NCBI GenBank assembly: GCA_951802195.1
Contig: OX637627.1
Span: forward strand, 930,001 to 994,000
DNA from: Tausonia pullulans
Lineage: Eukaryota > Basidiomycota > Tremellomycetes > Cystofilobasidiales > Mrakiaceae
Length of the DNA: 64,000 nucleotides
Direction of reading: 5' to 3'
Under the pieces are notes generated by a model. It was not told the origin of the DNA. It did not search any database and worked only from the letters and a program-made list of their open reading frames with translations. Of this stretch, positions 36,979 to 48,973 are shown piece after piece. Each line of letters opens with the position of its first letter. Position 1 is the stretch's first letter. A program made the translations under genes and the position numbers.

Positions 36979-38999
36979 ATGTCAGTCGAGAGCGGGCGTC
37001 GTCCGTGTTCTTCTCCTCCGGCTTGTTTTGACCCGCCTCCCTGGTCCGCCTTCCCCCGCCGACCGCTCTCAGGCCACTCCCCGTCGAGAGGTCGCCCGGG
37101 TCCGTCTCTGCCCTGCTGGCCAAGTTCCAGTCTGGCGAAGAGGCCCAGAAGCAAGAGAAGCTCCGGGAGGACCGGATGCGCGAGGCGAGGACGTCCATCG
37201 GGACGAGGACGTCGGGCCCTTGGGGGAGCAGCATAGGTGGAGGAGGCGCGCCGTACGGGCGGGCCTCGCTTGACGCCGGTCCCTCGTCGTCAACGTCCGC
37301 CTCGCCGCCTTCCCCGGCGAGGAGGGGGTCCATCTCGCCTGGAAGGAGGGGTGTTGATCTCCCTGGCGGAGAGAGGCTTTCGAGCGAGCTTGAGAAGCTC
37401 TGGGGCGGGAGGCGGGAGAGCAGTCAGGGCGACAAGGTGCCAATGCCGCCGTCGCTGTCGAGGACTTCGTCGGCCTCGGGTGTCGTCCAGCAAGAGCAGC
37501 AGGCCATCATCGTTCCGTCTCCGCTCGAGACGAAACCTCCTCAGTCTGAGGCAGCCCCGATCGAAGTCGTCCCGCCGACGCCTATCGCTCCGAGCTCGGA
37601 GCAGGCCTCCTCCCAGCCAGCGATGGCAGCGGGCTCAGATAGCCTGTCCCCCGCTGCTGCTGTCGCTCCTTCTCGTCCGGCTGCGGCTACGCCTCCAGCC
37701 CAGCAGCCCGCTCAGGCATCGGAGGCGGCCGGTTCATCTCCAGTTGCGCCCACCTCGACCCCCTCGACGCTCTTTCGAACAACGAAGATCACGACGCAGT
37801 CGGCGACATCGCGTGACCGCGCGCAATCAGTCGCCTCCGCTACATCCGGGACGACCTCCAACGTCAGCCGAACGTCGTCCTCGCTCCGGGCGACTCGCAC
37901 GCCCACCAAGAAGCCGGCTGCTGCTGGAGGAGCGTCTTCGAGGCCTGTCAAGTCCCCGCCTTCGACCTTCTCCCGAGCGATTCCGCTAGCGTCCTCATCG
38001 TCCTCCGCCTCAGGGCGTCTCATGAGTCCAACGGCATCCTCCAAGTCCAAGGTCGCCACGACGCCGGCGAGGGCAGCGAGTAGCAAGCCATCCTCCTCTC
38101 GGTCTCCTCTCACCACCACCACCACCTCCTCCTCCTCTGCCACGGCACACCCAGCGTTCTCCCCCCTCAAATCCCGGACCCAACCACCTCGACCTCACTC
38201 CTCCGCGTCGTTCCACCACTCCACGATCGCTGCAGCCTCCACCTCTCGTCTCTCCAGCTCCATCCGAGGCACCCGCCCAGCTGTCGCCTCCCCCGAGTCC
38301 GCACGACGAACGCCCATCACGTCGGTGTCGGCATCGACGAGTCGCCTTCTCGCACCGACAGCCTCGTCCCTGGCCAAAGCACGGGCGCCCATCTCCTCCT
38401 CGTTTACAACTTCCTCCGCCTCGTCTTCAGGACTCGGTCGCTCGTCTTCTCTCCACTCGAAGAGCTCGACCGCTCCGCGGTCGTCTGGAGCGCGCGCTCC
38501 TCCTGCGGCTGCCACTGTGGCACGCGCCGGGGCGGGCACGCCGACGCGGAAGGCGGCTGCTGTGCCTTCGTCGGCCGCAAAGGTGGTGGAGGCGAAGAAG
38601 GTGCCGGTAGCGAAGCAGGCGACGGAAGAGAAGGAGGCGACGACCGCTGTCGGGAAGGAGGGGGAGAAGAAGGAGCAAGAGCCGGCGGCGGTTCAGGTGA
38701 CAGGGGGAGAAAAGGAGAAGGAGGGAAGAAGCAGTACTGCTCAGGCAGTAGACACCGCTGCCGCTGAGAACAAGGAGACAGCGACAACGGTCGAGGAGAG
38801 TGAGCAGAGCCAGACATTGGAGGAGGAGCGGAAAATGTCGGGGAGCCCTGTCGCCAGCGATGGGGAGGGAGAGGGTGAGATAAAGGTGGCGGAGCAGCGT
38901 ACTAGCGAGGGAGAGGCGAAAGAGGATGAGGTGAAGCATGCATCTGAGATGGTCAAGGAGGAGATAGAGGAGGCTGAGGAGATCCCGGATGAGGCGTGA
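36979..38999 (+). CDS. Ser/Ala/Thr-rich low-complexity protein of unknown function
   Basis: A likely first exon (MSVESGRRP, ATG at 36979) joins through a 67-base intron to PLPVERSPGSVSALLAKFQS and GEEAQKQEKLREDRMREA. One frame then stays open to TGA at 38997-38999. The body is a long Ser/Thr/Ala/Pro-rich disordered region with many SPxR and TPTRK-like sites, followed by a Lys/Glu-rich, coiled-coil-prone tail (about 38560-38990). No catalytic domain is visible. Short basic TPTKK/TPTRK patches and the acidic tail are compatible with a cytoskeletal or microtubule-associated scaffold, but that is only a suggestion. The first intron's donor (GTGTTC) is unusual, so the start is less certain than the body. 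Confidence 0.6.
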
Positions 39000-39395
39000 G
39001 GAAGCGCGCGTAATGATGCGTCGTCTCCTTTTTCGAATAGCTGTTTTTCTTTGCAATTGGCGGAAACGTACGTTTAACGAGTGATTCTTACACATCTTTC
39101 ATGATTACCCCACGACATACCGATTTTTCCCCTTTGATCTGGTTTGAACAAGAAAGAAGTCAGGCGCGTTCGCTTCCTCATGTGGACTACGTACGCCAGC
39201 TCGGACCTCTCCGACCTCCCCGTCAGGACGAACCATCCCTGCGTCTCCCTCTCTCCTTTAACCACCGGCAACCCGTTCTAGAACGCGTCTCTCTCTCGTC
39301 TACGCCTCGGATTTCCCACCCCCTCTCGTTTCCTCGCGCTATCTCCCTTTATCTCACCTCCTTCATCGCCGGAGACCACACGCTCCTTCCACGCT
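39000..39395. other. Intergenic, promoter of the kinesin-3 gene
   Basis: About 400 bases become strongly pyrimidine-rich from 39245 to the kinesin ATG at 39396. A palindromic GTTCTAGAAC (39272-39281) resembles a heat-shock-type element, but a single occurrence is weak. Confidence 0.45.
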
Positions 39396-42300
39396 ATGTC
39401 GGGGAACAGCATCAAGGTCGTCGTCCGGTCAGTTCTCGGCGCGTCCGAACCCTTCAGTACAAGATGAGAGCCTGATTGTCTTCTTCTCATCGTCCAGATG
39501 CCGTCCTCTAAACTCGCGAGGTGTGTCAATTCCATCGCTTTCGTGCGCCTCCTCGTTGCCTGCTCATCGACATGTGCTCGGGCCTTCCACGGCCATGGTG
39601 ATGGCCGGTGTACCGGGCATGCTCTGGATCGGGGAAGGGGGAGATTGGACAGCATGGAATCGAGACCATTGTGCTTGAGCGGACATCCTCAGCCTCTTCT
39701 GGCTTGTCTGAGGCGCGCGTCTCGGAAATTGAGGAGCAGGCGCTCAAGACTCAATCGCGTCGTCGCGTCGAGCCCCCCATAGCTGATCACCTCACCCGTC
39801 CCTTTTACCCCTCCAGAGCTCGCGAGGGGGGACACCTCCATCATATCCATGTCGGGCAACTCGACGACCATCGAGCCTCCTCTGCTCGAGGCTGGCGCGC
39901 CCTCGGCCAAGGCGACCGAGCGAAAGGCCATGACGTTTGCATTTGACCACTCAGTGAGGTCCTGGCCTTGTCTTGATGTTATGTGTCCTGTCACCTAACC
40001 TTTCAATTTATGTGCTCGCTCATATCACCAGTACTGGTGAGATACCCGCTGGAGACGAGACTGCACCCCCGCGGTTGGTGGTGTGCAGACACATGCTGAG
40101 CCACCCTCATCTCGCTTCACCAGGTCCGCGGGTCCCAAAACGGAGCCTGGGTACGCTTCCCAGGAGACGCTCTACAAGGATCTTGGTGTAGGCCTGCTCG
40201 ATCACTCGTTCCAGGGCTTCAACACATGCATCTTCGCCTGTGCGTCTGTAATCCAGGCCGGACCCGGCCATCCCCGGCGTTCCCGCTGACGGCCCCACCT
40301 TCCCGGCGTGCCGTCCCCTTCACAGATGGACAGACCGGTTCGGGCAAGTCGTACTCGATGATGGGTTACGGCCCGGAGAAGGGTATCATCCCACTCACGA
40401 CGCTTGAACTCTTCAAGCGAGCGGACGCCCTCGCGCAGAAGGCAAGCGAGGGCGCGGCTTACTCGTACACCGTCGAGGTCTCATGTGGGTCGTTTGGACC
40501 GAGGACGCTCTTCGTGTATCGAAAGACTGACTGATCTCGAGCCCTCCTCTTTAGACATCGAGGTCCGGCTCTTCTGCGTGCTTACCCCCGAAGCTTGGCC
40601 TGCGGATTGACGCGTTTGTACTTTGACAGATCTACAATGAGAAGGTCCGGGATCTTCTCAACCCAAAGAATAAAGGGTGATAAACCTCACTGTCTAGTTG
40701 CTTCATAATCTCGCGGGCTGACGACCATCTCCACCCGCCGTCAGCAACCTTAAGGTCCGCGAGCACCCGTCTTTGGGACCTTATGTGTGAGTCCCCCTCT
40801 GGGGGGGTTTTTTTTTTTCTCCGCTTAGGAATGTACTGACTAGCTAGAAACCCCAGCGAAGACCTTTCGCGCCTCGTCGTCGGATCATACAACGACATGA
40901 TGAACCTCATGGACGGTCAGCCTCTGAGCGAACTGGCGGAAAGCTCATGATACTCTATTGACACTATCCTCGCCAATTCGACCCATGTCAGAGGGAAACA
41001 AGTGAGTCTCCTGGATCCTGGAAAACTCTCTCTGCAGCCATGCTGATAATGCGGCCTGCCGTCAGGGCCCGAACCGTCGCCGCAACGCAGATGAACGAGA
41101 CATCGTCTCGATCACACGCCGTTTTCACTCTCATCGTTCGTCCTCCTCGCGGGTCGTTAGCGACATGTCCCGAACCTGACTCAACTCAACTAACCTGGCC
41201 CCGACGTCCATCCTCAGCTCACGCAAAAGTCGCATGATCCAGGAACGAATCTCGACGCCGAGAAGGTTTCCCGCATCTCGTACGCACCCACACTCTTGGA
41301 CTTTCATCGCTGTCCCCGCTTTTTCAGGCTGATTCCTCTGTCCCCTCCCGCAGCCTTGTCGATCTCGCAGGTTCCGAGCGAGCCAACTCGACCGGCGCGA
41401 CAGGCGCCCGCCTTAAGGAAGGAGCCAACATCAACAAGTCGCTCACGACGCTCGGCAAGGTTATCGCTGCGCTCGCGGCGGCGTCGGCCGAGCCGGCCAA
41501 GGGAGGCAAGAAGAAGAAGGCCGACGAGCACATCCCGTACCGCGATTCGGTGTTGACGTGGTTGCTAAAGGATAGCTTGGGTGAGCCTTGTGGAACCGGC
41601 TCGCTCGGAGTGTACGTGGGGACAAGACTGACCACTGCTGTCTCAAATTTCTAGGTGGCAATTCTCAGACGGCCATGATTGCGGCGCTCTCGCCTTCGGC
41701 AGCTTCCTGTAAGTTACTCCGGCCGACTCGGTCGACTCTCAGTTGTTGACTTGACTCAACGCGGATCAGACGACGAGACCTTGTCAACGCTGCGATACGC
41801 TGACCAGGCGAAGAAGATCAAAACGCGTGCCGTCGTAAACGAGGACCCGAATGCCAAAGTAGGAGCGCGCCGTCTTTCTCACAAGCGTGTCATGACGGCA
41901 GGCTGATTGCTTGCAATGCCAGATGATTCGAGAGCTGAAGGAGGAGCTCGAGATGCTTCGATGTGAGTGCCGCGTCACCTCTCCTTTTCCATGTAGAAGT
42001 GCTAAAGCGGACTCCTGTTCTCAGCTCGCGCAGCAGGCGGAGGAGGCGCCCAAGTAGAATCCTTCTTCGACCCCTCAGTACCGTGAGTCCCGGGTTCAAC
42101 TGACCAATGTTGACCACTCCCCACTGATCACCGCCCATGCGCAGACCCGAAAAGCAGATGGTTACCTACCAGACAAAGGAAGGAGAGATCCGGACCGTTT
42201 CCAAGGCAGACCTCCAGGACCAGATGCAGGCGAGCGAGAAGCTTATGCAGAGTCTCAACGAGACGTGGGAGGAAAAGGTATGTTTGCCTCCATGCTGACA

Positions 42301-45300
42301 CTTTACGAGCGCCGCAAGTAATTTCTTATTTATTTGCACACTCGCGTCCTAACAGATTGCCAAGACGGAAGTGGCGCGCAAGGAGCGAGAACAGGCCCTG
42401 GAAGAGCTGGGAATCACCGTTGAGAAGGGCGTTGTCGGAGTGAGGTCCCACTCGACTGAATCCGGCGATCGTTGGATGACTTGTTACTGATCCTCAACCC
42501 CCGTCGCTCTAGGTGCACACGCCAAAGAAGATGCCCCATCTCGTCAACCTGAACGAGGGTATGGCCGTCCTAGCTTGACTCATAACCCTTTGACACTAAC
42601 GTATCTTGCTCTCAGACCCCTTGATGAGCGAATGCCTCGTCTACCAGCTCAAGCCTGGAAAGACAATCATCGGCAACATTGAGGGCTCTGCGCAGGTGGC
42701 CATCCGACTGTCTGGATCCGAGATCCTCGAAAAGCATTGCGTCTTCACGGTAAGCAGGGCCTTCGTCCGGCGGATGAGGACGCGCTGGCTAATAATGCCA
42801 CCCTCTCGGCTGCCAGAATGAGAATGGCGTTGTCACCGTCGACGCAATGGAGGACTCTATGACGGTGAGCGCAGTTCTGTCCGTGGAGAGAGGTCGGCTC
42901 GCTGACACCCTGACATCCTCACGGTAGATTGTCAATGGGCAGCGCGTTTTGCCAGGCAAACCACAGACGTTGCGGTCCGGCTTCCGGCTGATCCTGGGCG
43001 ACTATCACGTCTTCCGGTTTAACAACCCAGAGGAGGTCCGCAAGCACCGCGAGCAGGTTCGGTCGAGCATGCACGTTGGCGTCATCGCGGGAGATATTAA
43101 CCTCTCGGGGAGCGTCACGCCTGGGTCCCGTCCGTCCTAATTCTCTCTCCTCCTAGATGCGACAAACCTGGGACTGATCTCTTTCATCCGATGCAGCCTT
43201 CCGGCCAGACTCGCCTATGTCCATGGCGGATGACGGGGTCGTCGACTGGACTTTCGCCAAGCGAGAGCTCGCGCTTGCCCGTCTCAACGGCCAGCAGCCA
43301 GGTCTCGATGCGCTCAAGGATGAGGACTTGGACAAGCTCTTTGACAACGTTCGCCTCAGACGTCTCTAGTCATGCCTCTCTGCCGAAGACTGAATTAATC
43401 TTCGAATACCGTTTCTTCAGATCCAGAAGGTCCGCACGCTCCGGAAAGGCCGACCGGAGAGCCGCTTCTCGACCGTCGGCAGCTCCGGCGTAGACGACAC
43501 CTGGGAGAACGGATCAATCAGCCGGCACCTCTCAAGCAACTTCACCGACGACACGTTTGTCGATCCGAATGCCCCGAACCCCTGGGGCGCCATGAACGGC
43601 AGTTGTGCGCCGACACCAGTCGAGGAGTCCACCTTGAGTGAAGAATCTCCGACGTCAGATGAGCTTGCTGCCCGGAAGATTGAGATCGAAGCTCGGCTGG
43701 AGGACCTCGAGATTACGGAGCGAAGCGCTGCGCAGGAGGATCTCGCGCTTGAAAAGGCTCATCTCGAGCGAACAATTGGGTTCATCTCGCAAGAGATGAC
43801 ACGGTTGCTCCAAGTTCGAGCGAGAGGGGGCGATTTGGGAGCGTCCGGTGGTGCCGAGGGTCTCGAGGCTAGGGTGTACTCGGCCCGAGAGATCCGGCTG
43901 GCTACCAAGGCGTTTAAACGTTGGAAGACGCTACGCACGATCGGCATGGCCGAAACGGTGCGCGGGCTCTCCCCTCTCGTGTTTTTGCAGGGCTGATCTT
44001 GGCGTTTCCCATTCCTCAGGTCCTCACGAACGCCATCAAGGTAAAGGAAGCCAATGTCATCGGCCACGCCCTCGGCAAGTCGAGTGAGCAGCTTCTAGCA
44101 CTTAAAAGAGCGGAATGTGACAGGAGTCTGACCCAGGTTGTCTCTGTGGTGACAGCGCTGTACAACTTTGCCATCTTTGAGGGAAGGTCATTAGTCTCAC
44201 CGAAGTCGGCCCTCGACTCGATCACGGACTATGATGACGTACTGCCAGCAAGCAGCTCGTCTTCCAGGTCAGGCGTCGGCGTCAAGGTGCTGGACTACAA
44301 GCATTCCGGTCAGTCGCATGTCTAAACAAGAGTCCTGGCGTGTCCTAACACCCCCGCTTCCCACTCCCAGCCGTCTACGTCTGGAGCTTCGATCAATTTT
44401 TGCAGAAGCTGGCCAAGATGCGCAACGTCACGAACCTTCTCAACAAGCCGTGAGTGAGTCGGGATTTCACTGGTTATCGGTAAAACTGACTGGCTTTCCA
44501 TAGCGCCTTCTCTGAGCACTTTTCCTCCGATGACGCCTTCTACGACTCTCCGCCTCCTTCTTTCTCCTTCATCGGTACTTCCTCAATCTCTCTCGCTCCG
44601 CTTGCTCGAAAGACCTCAACAACAACAGTCGCTCCGATTTTTTGCCGGACCACTTCGTGCGTGCCCAGACCTCGGCTCTACCGGAAAGTTGTCTCTTGCT
44701 AACTGAAATGGACCATCAGCGAAGCGATCGGCTCCGCGCGGATCTCCATCTCCATCTCTGCATCCGGGGGCGAGACGAGCACACCGCCGAGGCTCTCCTT
44801 GGCCGTCAGCGGTCTCACCTCCCCGACATCGACCATCTCGGGCCTCGCTTCGTCAGCAGCCTCCTCTGGCCCGGTTTCCTCCCTTCACTCCCTCATATCC
44901 GTCGGCTCCAAACTGGTCTTCCTCGTGACCGTGGACAACGTCAAAGGTGCGATCTCATCGGCGGCTTTGCTCTAACCGGAGACTAATTCACTGTTCCTTT
45001 CCTTGCTCCAGGACTTTCTTCCGACGACTACTCTGCTTTCCACGTCCAGTGTCGCCTCACGTCGTTCGCGGGACCCTCGGTCGCTACTGAGGACGTCTAC
45101 CACTCGAACGCGCTCGACCTGAGCTCTTCATCCCCGAGCGACCTCGTCTATCGGCGAAAATTTTCCCTTGTTGTTACCGCTGAAATCTTGGCTTTCCTTC
45201 GAACGGGCTACGCGCCGATCGAGTTGTGAGTTGCTTGTCCACTATGATCGATGCTCACGGCTGAACCCCATGTTTCTCCAGCTTTGCCAAGGTCCGGCCA

Positions 45301-47100
45301 GCCTATCTTGACCGCCTCGCCCGCTGGGACAAGGCCCGCGAGGAGGACGACAACGACTCGGCCCGTGGCGGCAAGTCCCAGCCGTCAAGCTCGGCGCAGG
45401 CCATGGCGACGGTGCCGATGCGACGCTCCGAGAACGATTTCGTTCAAGATCAGCTGCACGACATCCTCACCTCGCTCCAAGTGTGTGAACTCGACGGATC
45501 GGGCGATTATGTACCCGTCACGGTGCTCTCGCAAGGCCCGCTAGACCCGGGCGCGCTCTACCTCCGCCAGGGCCTCCAGAGGAAGCTGGTTCTCAACCTC
45601 TCCTCGACGTCTGGCCGGTCTCTTCCTTGGGTTCAAATCGCCCGGTGCACGCTCGGCAACGTCCGGCTCCTTGGCGCTAATGGCCAGATCCTCGAGTCGC
45701 AACGCAAGCCGGACGTAGAGCTCAAGCTACAGCCTGGCTCGTCCGATGAGCCCATCTTCCACCCGGACGGCACGTCTACTCTCTCCGCATCGGGGTTCTG
45801 GGACAGTTCGGCCCACGACTCGACGTTCCTCAACCGGCCAACGGCCGCCAACCAGAGGGTCCTCGTCCGGGTAACCTTCATGGTCCAGGTGGCGTCGTGC
45901 GAGGAGCCGGCTGTTTTTGCGATGGACGCGGCATTCAAGATCCAGGGTCGAGGTGCCTCTGGTCCCGGTCTTCTTTCGGTCGGTTTATTTGGCTCGGCGC
46001 GGCTCCTAAACTCGGCGGGTGCGGTATTCAGCCTCAAGCTATCGTCGCCTCCGACTCGCTCGGCCCGCGACCTGTGAGCGATGGAATGGGAGTGTATTGG
46101 CGTGGTGCTTCAGCTGATACTGTCCTCTCAAAGACACCGACTTGACACCAGTGGGACCTACATCCGCGGCGAAGAGTCTCTCCCGGCCGGATGGAAGCCC
46201 AGGGGCGTCTCTGTCGTCGTCGACCACCGAAAGGTATATCTCATTGTTGTTGCTCTTTGGTCTCACTACTGACGCTCTTCGTCTCTCCCTCAGTTGATCA
46301 AGGCCGAGCGCCGAGCAGCTGACGTCGCCGCGGTGGACACACTCATCTCTCTTTGCCCGTCTGGGACCTCGTCGTTCCAGTACCGGGACAGTGAGGCTCT
46401 CCTCCGGCAATCAGTCGACCTATGGTCCAAGGCACTTTCTTCTCGGAGCGAGGTCAGTAAAGAAGCTCTCCATCGACGAGAGCAAGGGCAAATTGGACTG
46501 AATCCTGCACGAACAGGTCGACCTTACGCGCCAAACGGAGCATCTCGACCTCGCTGCGGTGGTCAAGACGCTCGGTCTCCCCGATATCGTCACGCCCAAG
46601 CTCGTCCCGCACGTAACCATGGTGCCTCGGACGGACAATGTCGCGAAGAAGGGGTACCTCAACGTGAGGGCCGGTCTTGCCTTCTCTCATCCTCTCTACC
46701 CCAAGCTGACAACGCCTGCCGTAAAGATCCTTGTCGATGCCCCAACCAACGTCTGGGCCCGCCGATTCTTTATTCTCCGTCGCCCATACCTCCATATCTA
46801 CAAGGCCGCCGACGAGCGCGACCCGCTCGTTGCCATCAACCTCAATGGATCTGCTGGTGGAGCGATGGACGAAGTTGCGATCGTTCGGAGCCCGGATGTC
46901 GAGCATCTGCTCGGGGTGCGCACAGCTCCCCTCTTACAAATTTTTCTCATGGCTGACGAAAGACATCTGCATTACAGCGCAAAAACACCTTCACCGTCTT
47001 CACTCGGTCCAACTCGTACGTCCTGCAAGCGGCGAGCGACCGCGAGCTGGAGGCGTGGCGGACGACGCTTGACCCGACGGCGACGACCACGACTGCTTGA
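39396..47100 (+). CDS. kin3: Kinesin-3 motor (UNC-104/KIF1A class)
   Basis: The ATG at 39396 ([11 protein letters not shown]) continues across an intron to CRPLNSRELARGD. More than twenty short introns follow. Motor motifs appear in order: P-loop [18 protein letters not shown] (about 40240-40370), [10 protein letters not shown], switch [12 protein letters not shown] (about 41090-41125), switch [13 protein letters not shown] (about 41350-41390), [15 protein letters not shown] and [19 protein letters not shown]. Next come a coiled-coil neck, an FHA domain ([37 protein letters not shown]; 42650-43020), the KIF1B-like central region and a C-terminal PH domain ([39 protein letters not shown]), ending in TGA at 47098-47100. 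The product should walk to microtubule plus ends carrying early endosomes or vesicles, as Ustilago Kin3 does. Roughly 1,600 residues are expected. Confidence 0.95.
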
Positions 47101-48143
47101 ACGCTGTCCCTCTGCTTTTCTGCTTTTCTATCTGCTTTTCTCGTTTAGTTTTTCTTTCGCTCTCTCCGTCTCTGTCGCTCGCACGCAACCCTTCCCAATC
47201 TCTTTTTTGGTCCTCCTAGTCCCCCTCCCCCTCGCTTTCGGGGCACGCCAGCCACCCTTTTCCTCCATCCCCCCCATCCTCCTTTTTCCTAAGGCGTCCC
47301 ATACCCACTCCCTCTCTCTACTCTGAAACGACACGATGCCACCCTGTGTTCTACTCTTCCTGCTCTCCGACTGTCTCTCCTCGTTCGCAGCTGAATGCTG
47401 CTGCGCCAGTTCGCTCGAGCGCTACTTCCTCCTCTCGGCTCTCGGTCCTCCCATCTTTCTCTCCCAATCTCCACACCAAGCGAGCTTCCAAGTCACGAAC
47501 GTCTTTGAATCTATTCTTGCGTTTCTAGCATACCTCCCCTCACTTCCTAGGGTGTTGCTCCTGCCCCGCAGGAGGCGGCGTCATCTTCCCCCCTCCCATC
47601 GTGTCCTCTGCAGAGCCGACGGGCGGGGTGTTGGGTTGGGTCGGACGGGTGGCGATAATGGCCTGTCGAACCGAATGATGATCGCGTTAGTATGGGGGAG
47701 CTGGGAAAGGAGGGAAGGCGAAGGGCTGGGGCTGGAGGAACAGGATGAAGGTGGAGGGGGAGGGGGGGGGAGAGAGAGAGAGAGGATGACGACGAACCCA
47801 GAGGGAGGCGGCGGCTGCTCCTAGGTAGAGGTAGGCCCTGCGAACCAAACGAAGCCAGCGTCAAAATCGGGCCGGAGTCCAAGGCTAGCACTGTCTGTCT
47901 GTGAAGGGAGAGATGAAGGACCGAGCTCGATGGATGATGACCCAAGACAGGCAGGGAAAGCGAAGGTGACGCGTGAAGACAGACGGGCGGACGCGTCTTC
48001 CGAAGAAGGGAGCGCGCTCCGTCCGTCCATTCAGCCCCACACACTCTCGTTCGCCCGGCTTGCGACCGACAATGCGATCTGATGACGTCCTACTCTGGCT
48101 TCTGATGAGGCCGGGGCAAAGACAGGGCGAGAGATCCCTCGCG
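47101..48143. other. Intergenic region between convergent genes
   Basis: The stretch 47100-47330 is pyrimidine-rich and fits a 3' untranslated region of the kinesin. An ATG frame at 47336-47824 is open for 162 codons but turns into G-rich simple sequence, so I do not call it. A purine-rich run (47695-47790) follows. No RNA gene was recognised. Confidence 0.5.
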
Positions 48144-48484
48144 TTATTTTGTGAAGAGCGAGAGAATCTCCAGTCCCATCTTCTCTGGCAGGCCCTCCGT
48201 GTAGGCGGCCCTTCTCCTCTCTCCCAAACGCAGCAGCCCACACCCACACCTCCCCCCACCAGGTATCCTCTAGTGAGGAAGGGCATCTGGGCGCACTGGT
48301 ATTTCTCATAAAATGATCGATGGTCCACCCTCGGAGCCTTGGGCTTCCTTGCCGTCGTCGTTGGAGGAGGGACGGCGGCGAATAGCCTCCTTCGGGTGCT
48401 GATGAGAGCAGGGGAGGTGGCAGGGAAGCGCGCCATGGTGGTGGCAGTAGAGAGGGCGGGGCGGGCGATCTGGGACGGTAGCAT
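48144..48484 (-). CDS. Putative 84-residue mitochondrial protein
   Basis: The ATG at 48484 starts an exon to 48297 that encodes an Arg-rich, acid-free leader (MLPSQIARPALSTATTMARF, then ISTRRRLFAAV) followed by KAPRVDHRSFYEKYQ. An 86-base intron (48211-48296, GTGCGC...AAG) restores the frame into AAYTEGLPEKMGLEILSLFTK and TAA at 48146-48144. The leader looks like a mitochondrial presequence or a single-pass anchor region. The spliced C-terminal half (Tyr/Glu/Lys/Leu helix-like) is not one I recognise. It is too short for ordinary gene finders. Support is limited to the clean splice junction, ATG context and coherent amino-acid composition. An alternative ATG lies 16 codons downstream (MARF). 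Confidence 0.5.
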
Positions 48485-48973
48485 GCTGATGGACAATGAT
48501 GAGGTTTGAGAGGAGGAAGGCGAGGAGACGAAAAAGAGGGGAGAGAGGACCATGCATGGATGGATTGACGTCAGACCGGGTGAGCGGGGTCTTGCTTGAC
48601 AACGAGATCGCGAAGATGTATTTCGTGAGGGGTTGCGCATGATATAGGAGAGGTGAGTTCGCTACAAGCAAAGGTAAAAAGGAAAAAAAATGAAAGAGCG
48701 AGACCAGCAGTGAATGTAAAAGAGGAACCACAAGAGAGGAGGGGAGGGGGGGGGTTGCGGTCAAGCAGAGGTAGCGCAAGAAAAGTGTAAGAATGGGAGG
48801 GTTTGTATTGAGGAGAAACGTAAGAAGAGAGGGGGGCATGACGGAACAAGATTTTAGGTACTAATAACAAGGCGATGCACAAGAGAGATGAAGAAACACG
48901 AGACACAAGAGAACAGAGTCCAGGACGACGACGAGGATATCACACGAAAGAGAATGGGAATGACGAGACTTCT
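48485..48973. other. Intergenic
   Basis: This separates the RNR2 stop from the start of the small mitochondrial candidate on the same strand. It holds pyrimidine-rich minus-strand frames without motifs. Confidence 0.5.

Noticed and set aside
37712-38170. Minus-strand frame inside the Ser/Ala-rich gene
   Set aside because: It is a complementary shadow of a GC-rich low-complexity coding region.
47336-47824. 162-codon ATG frame after the kinesin gene with a hydrophobic start
   Set aside because: The second half is G-rich simple sequence (poly-Gly/Glu/Arg), no splice signals extend it, and no family is recognised. It lies in a 3' flank.
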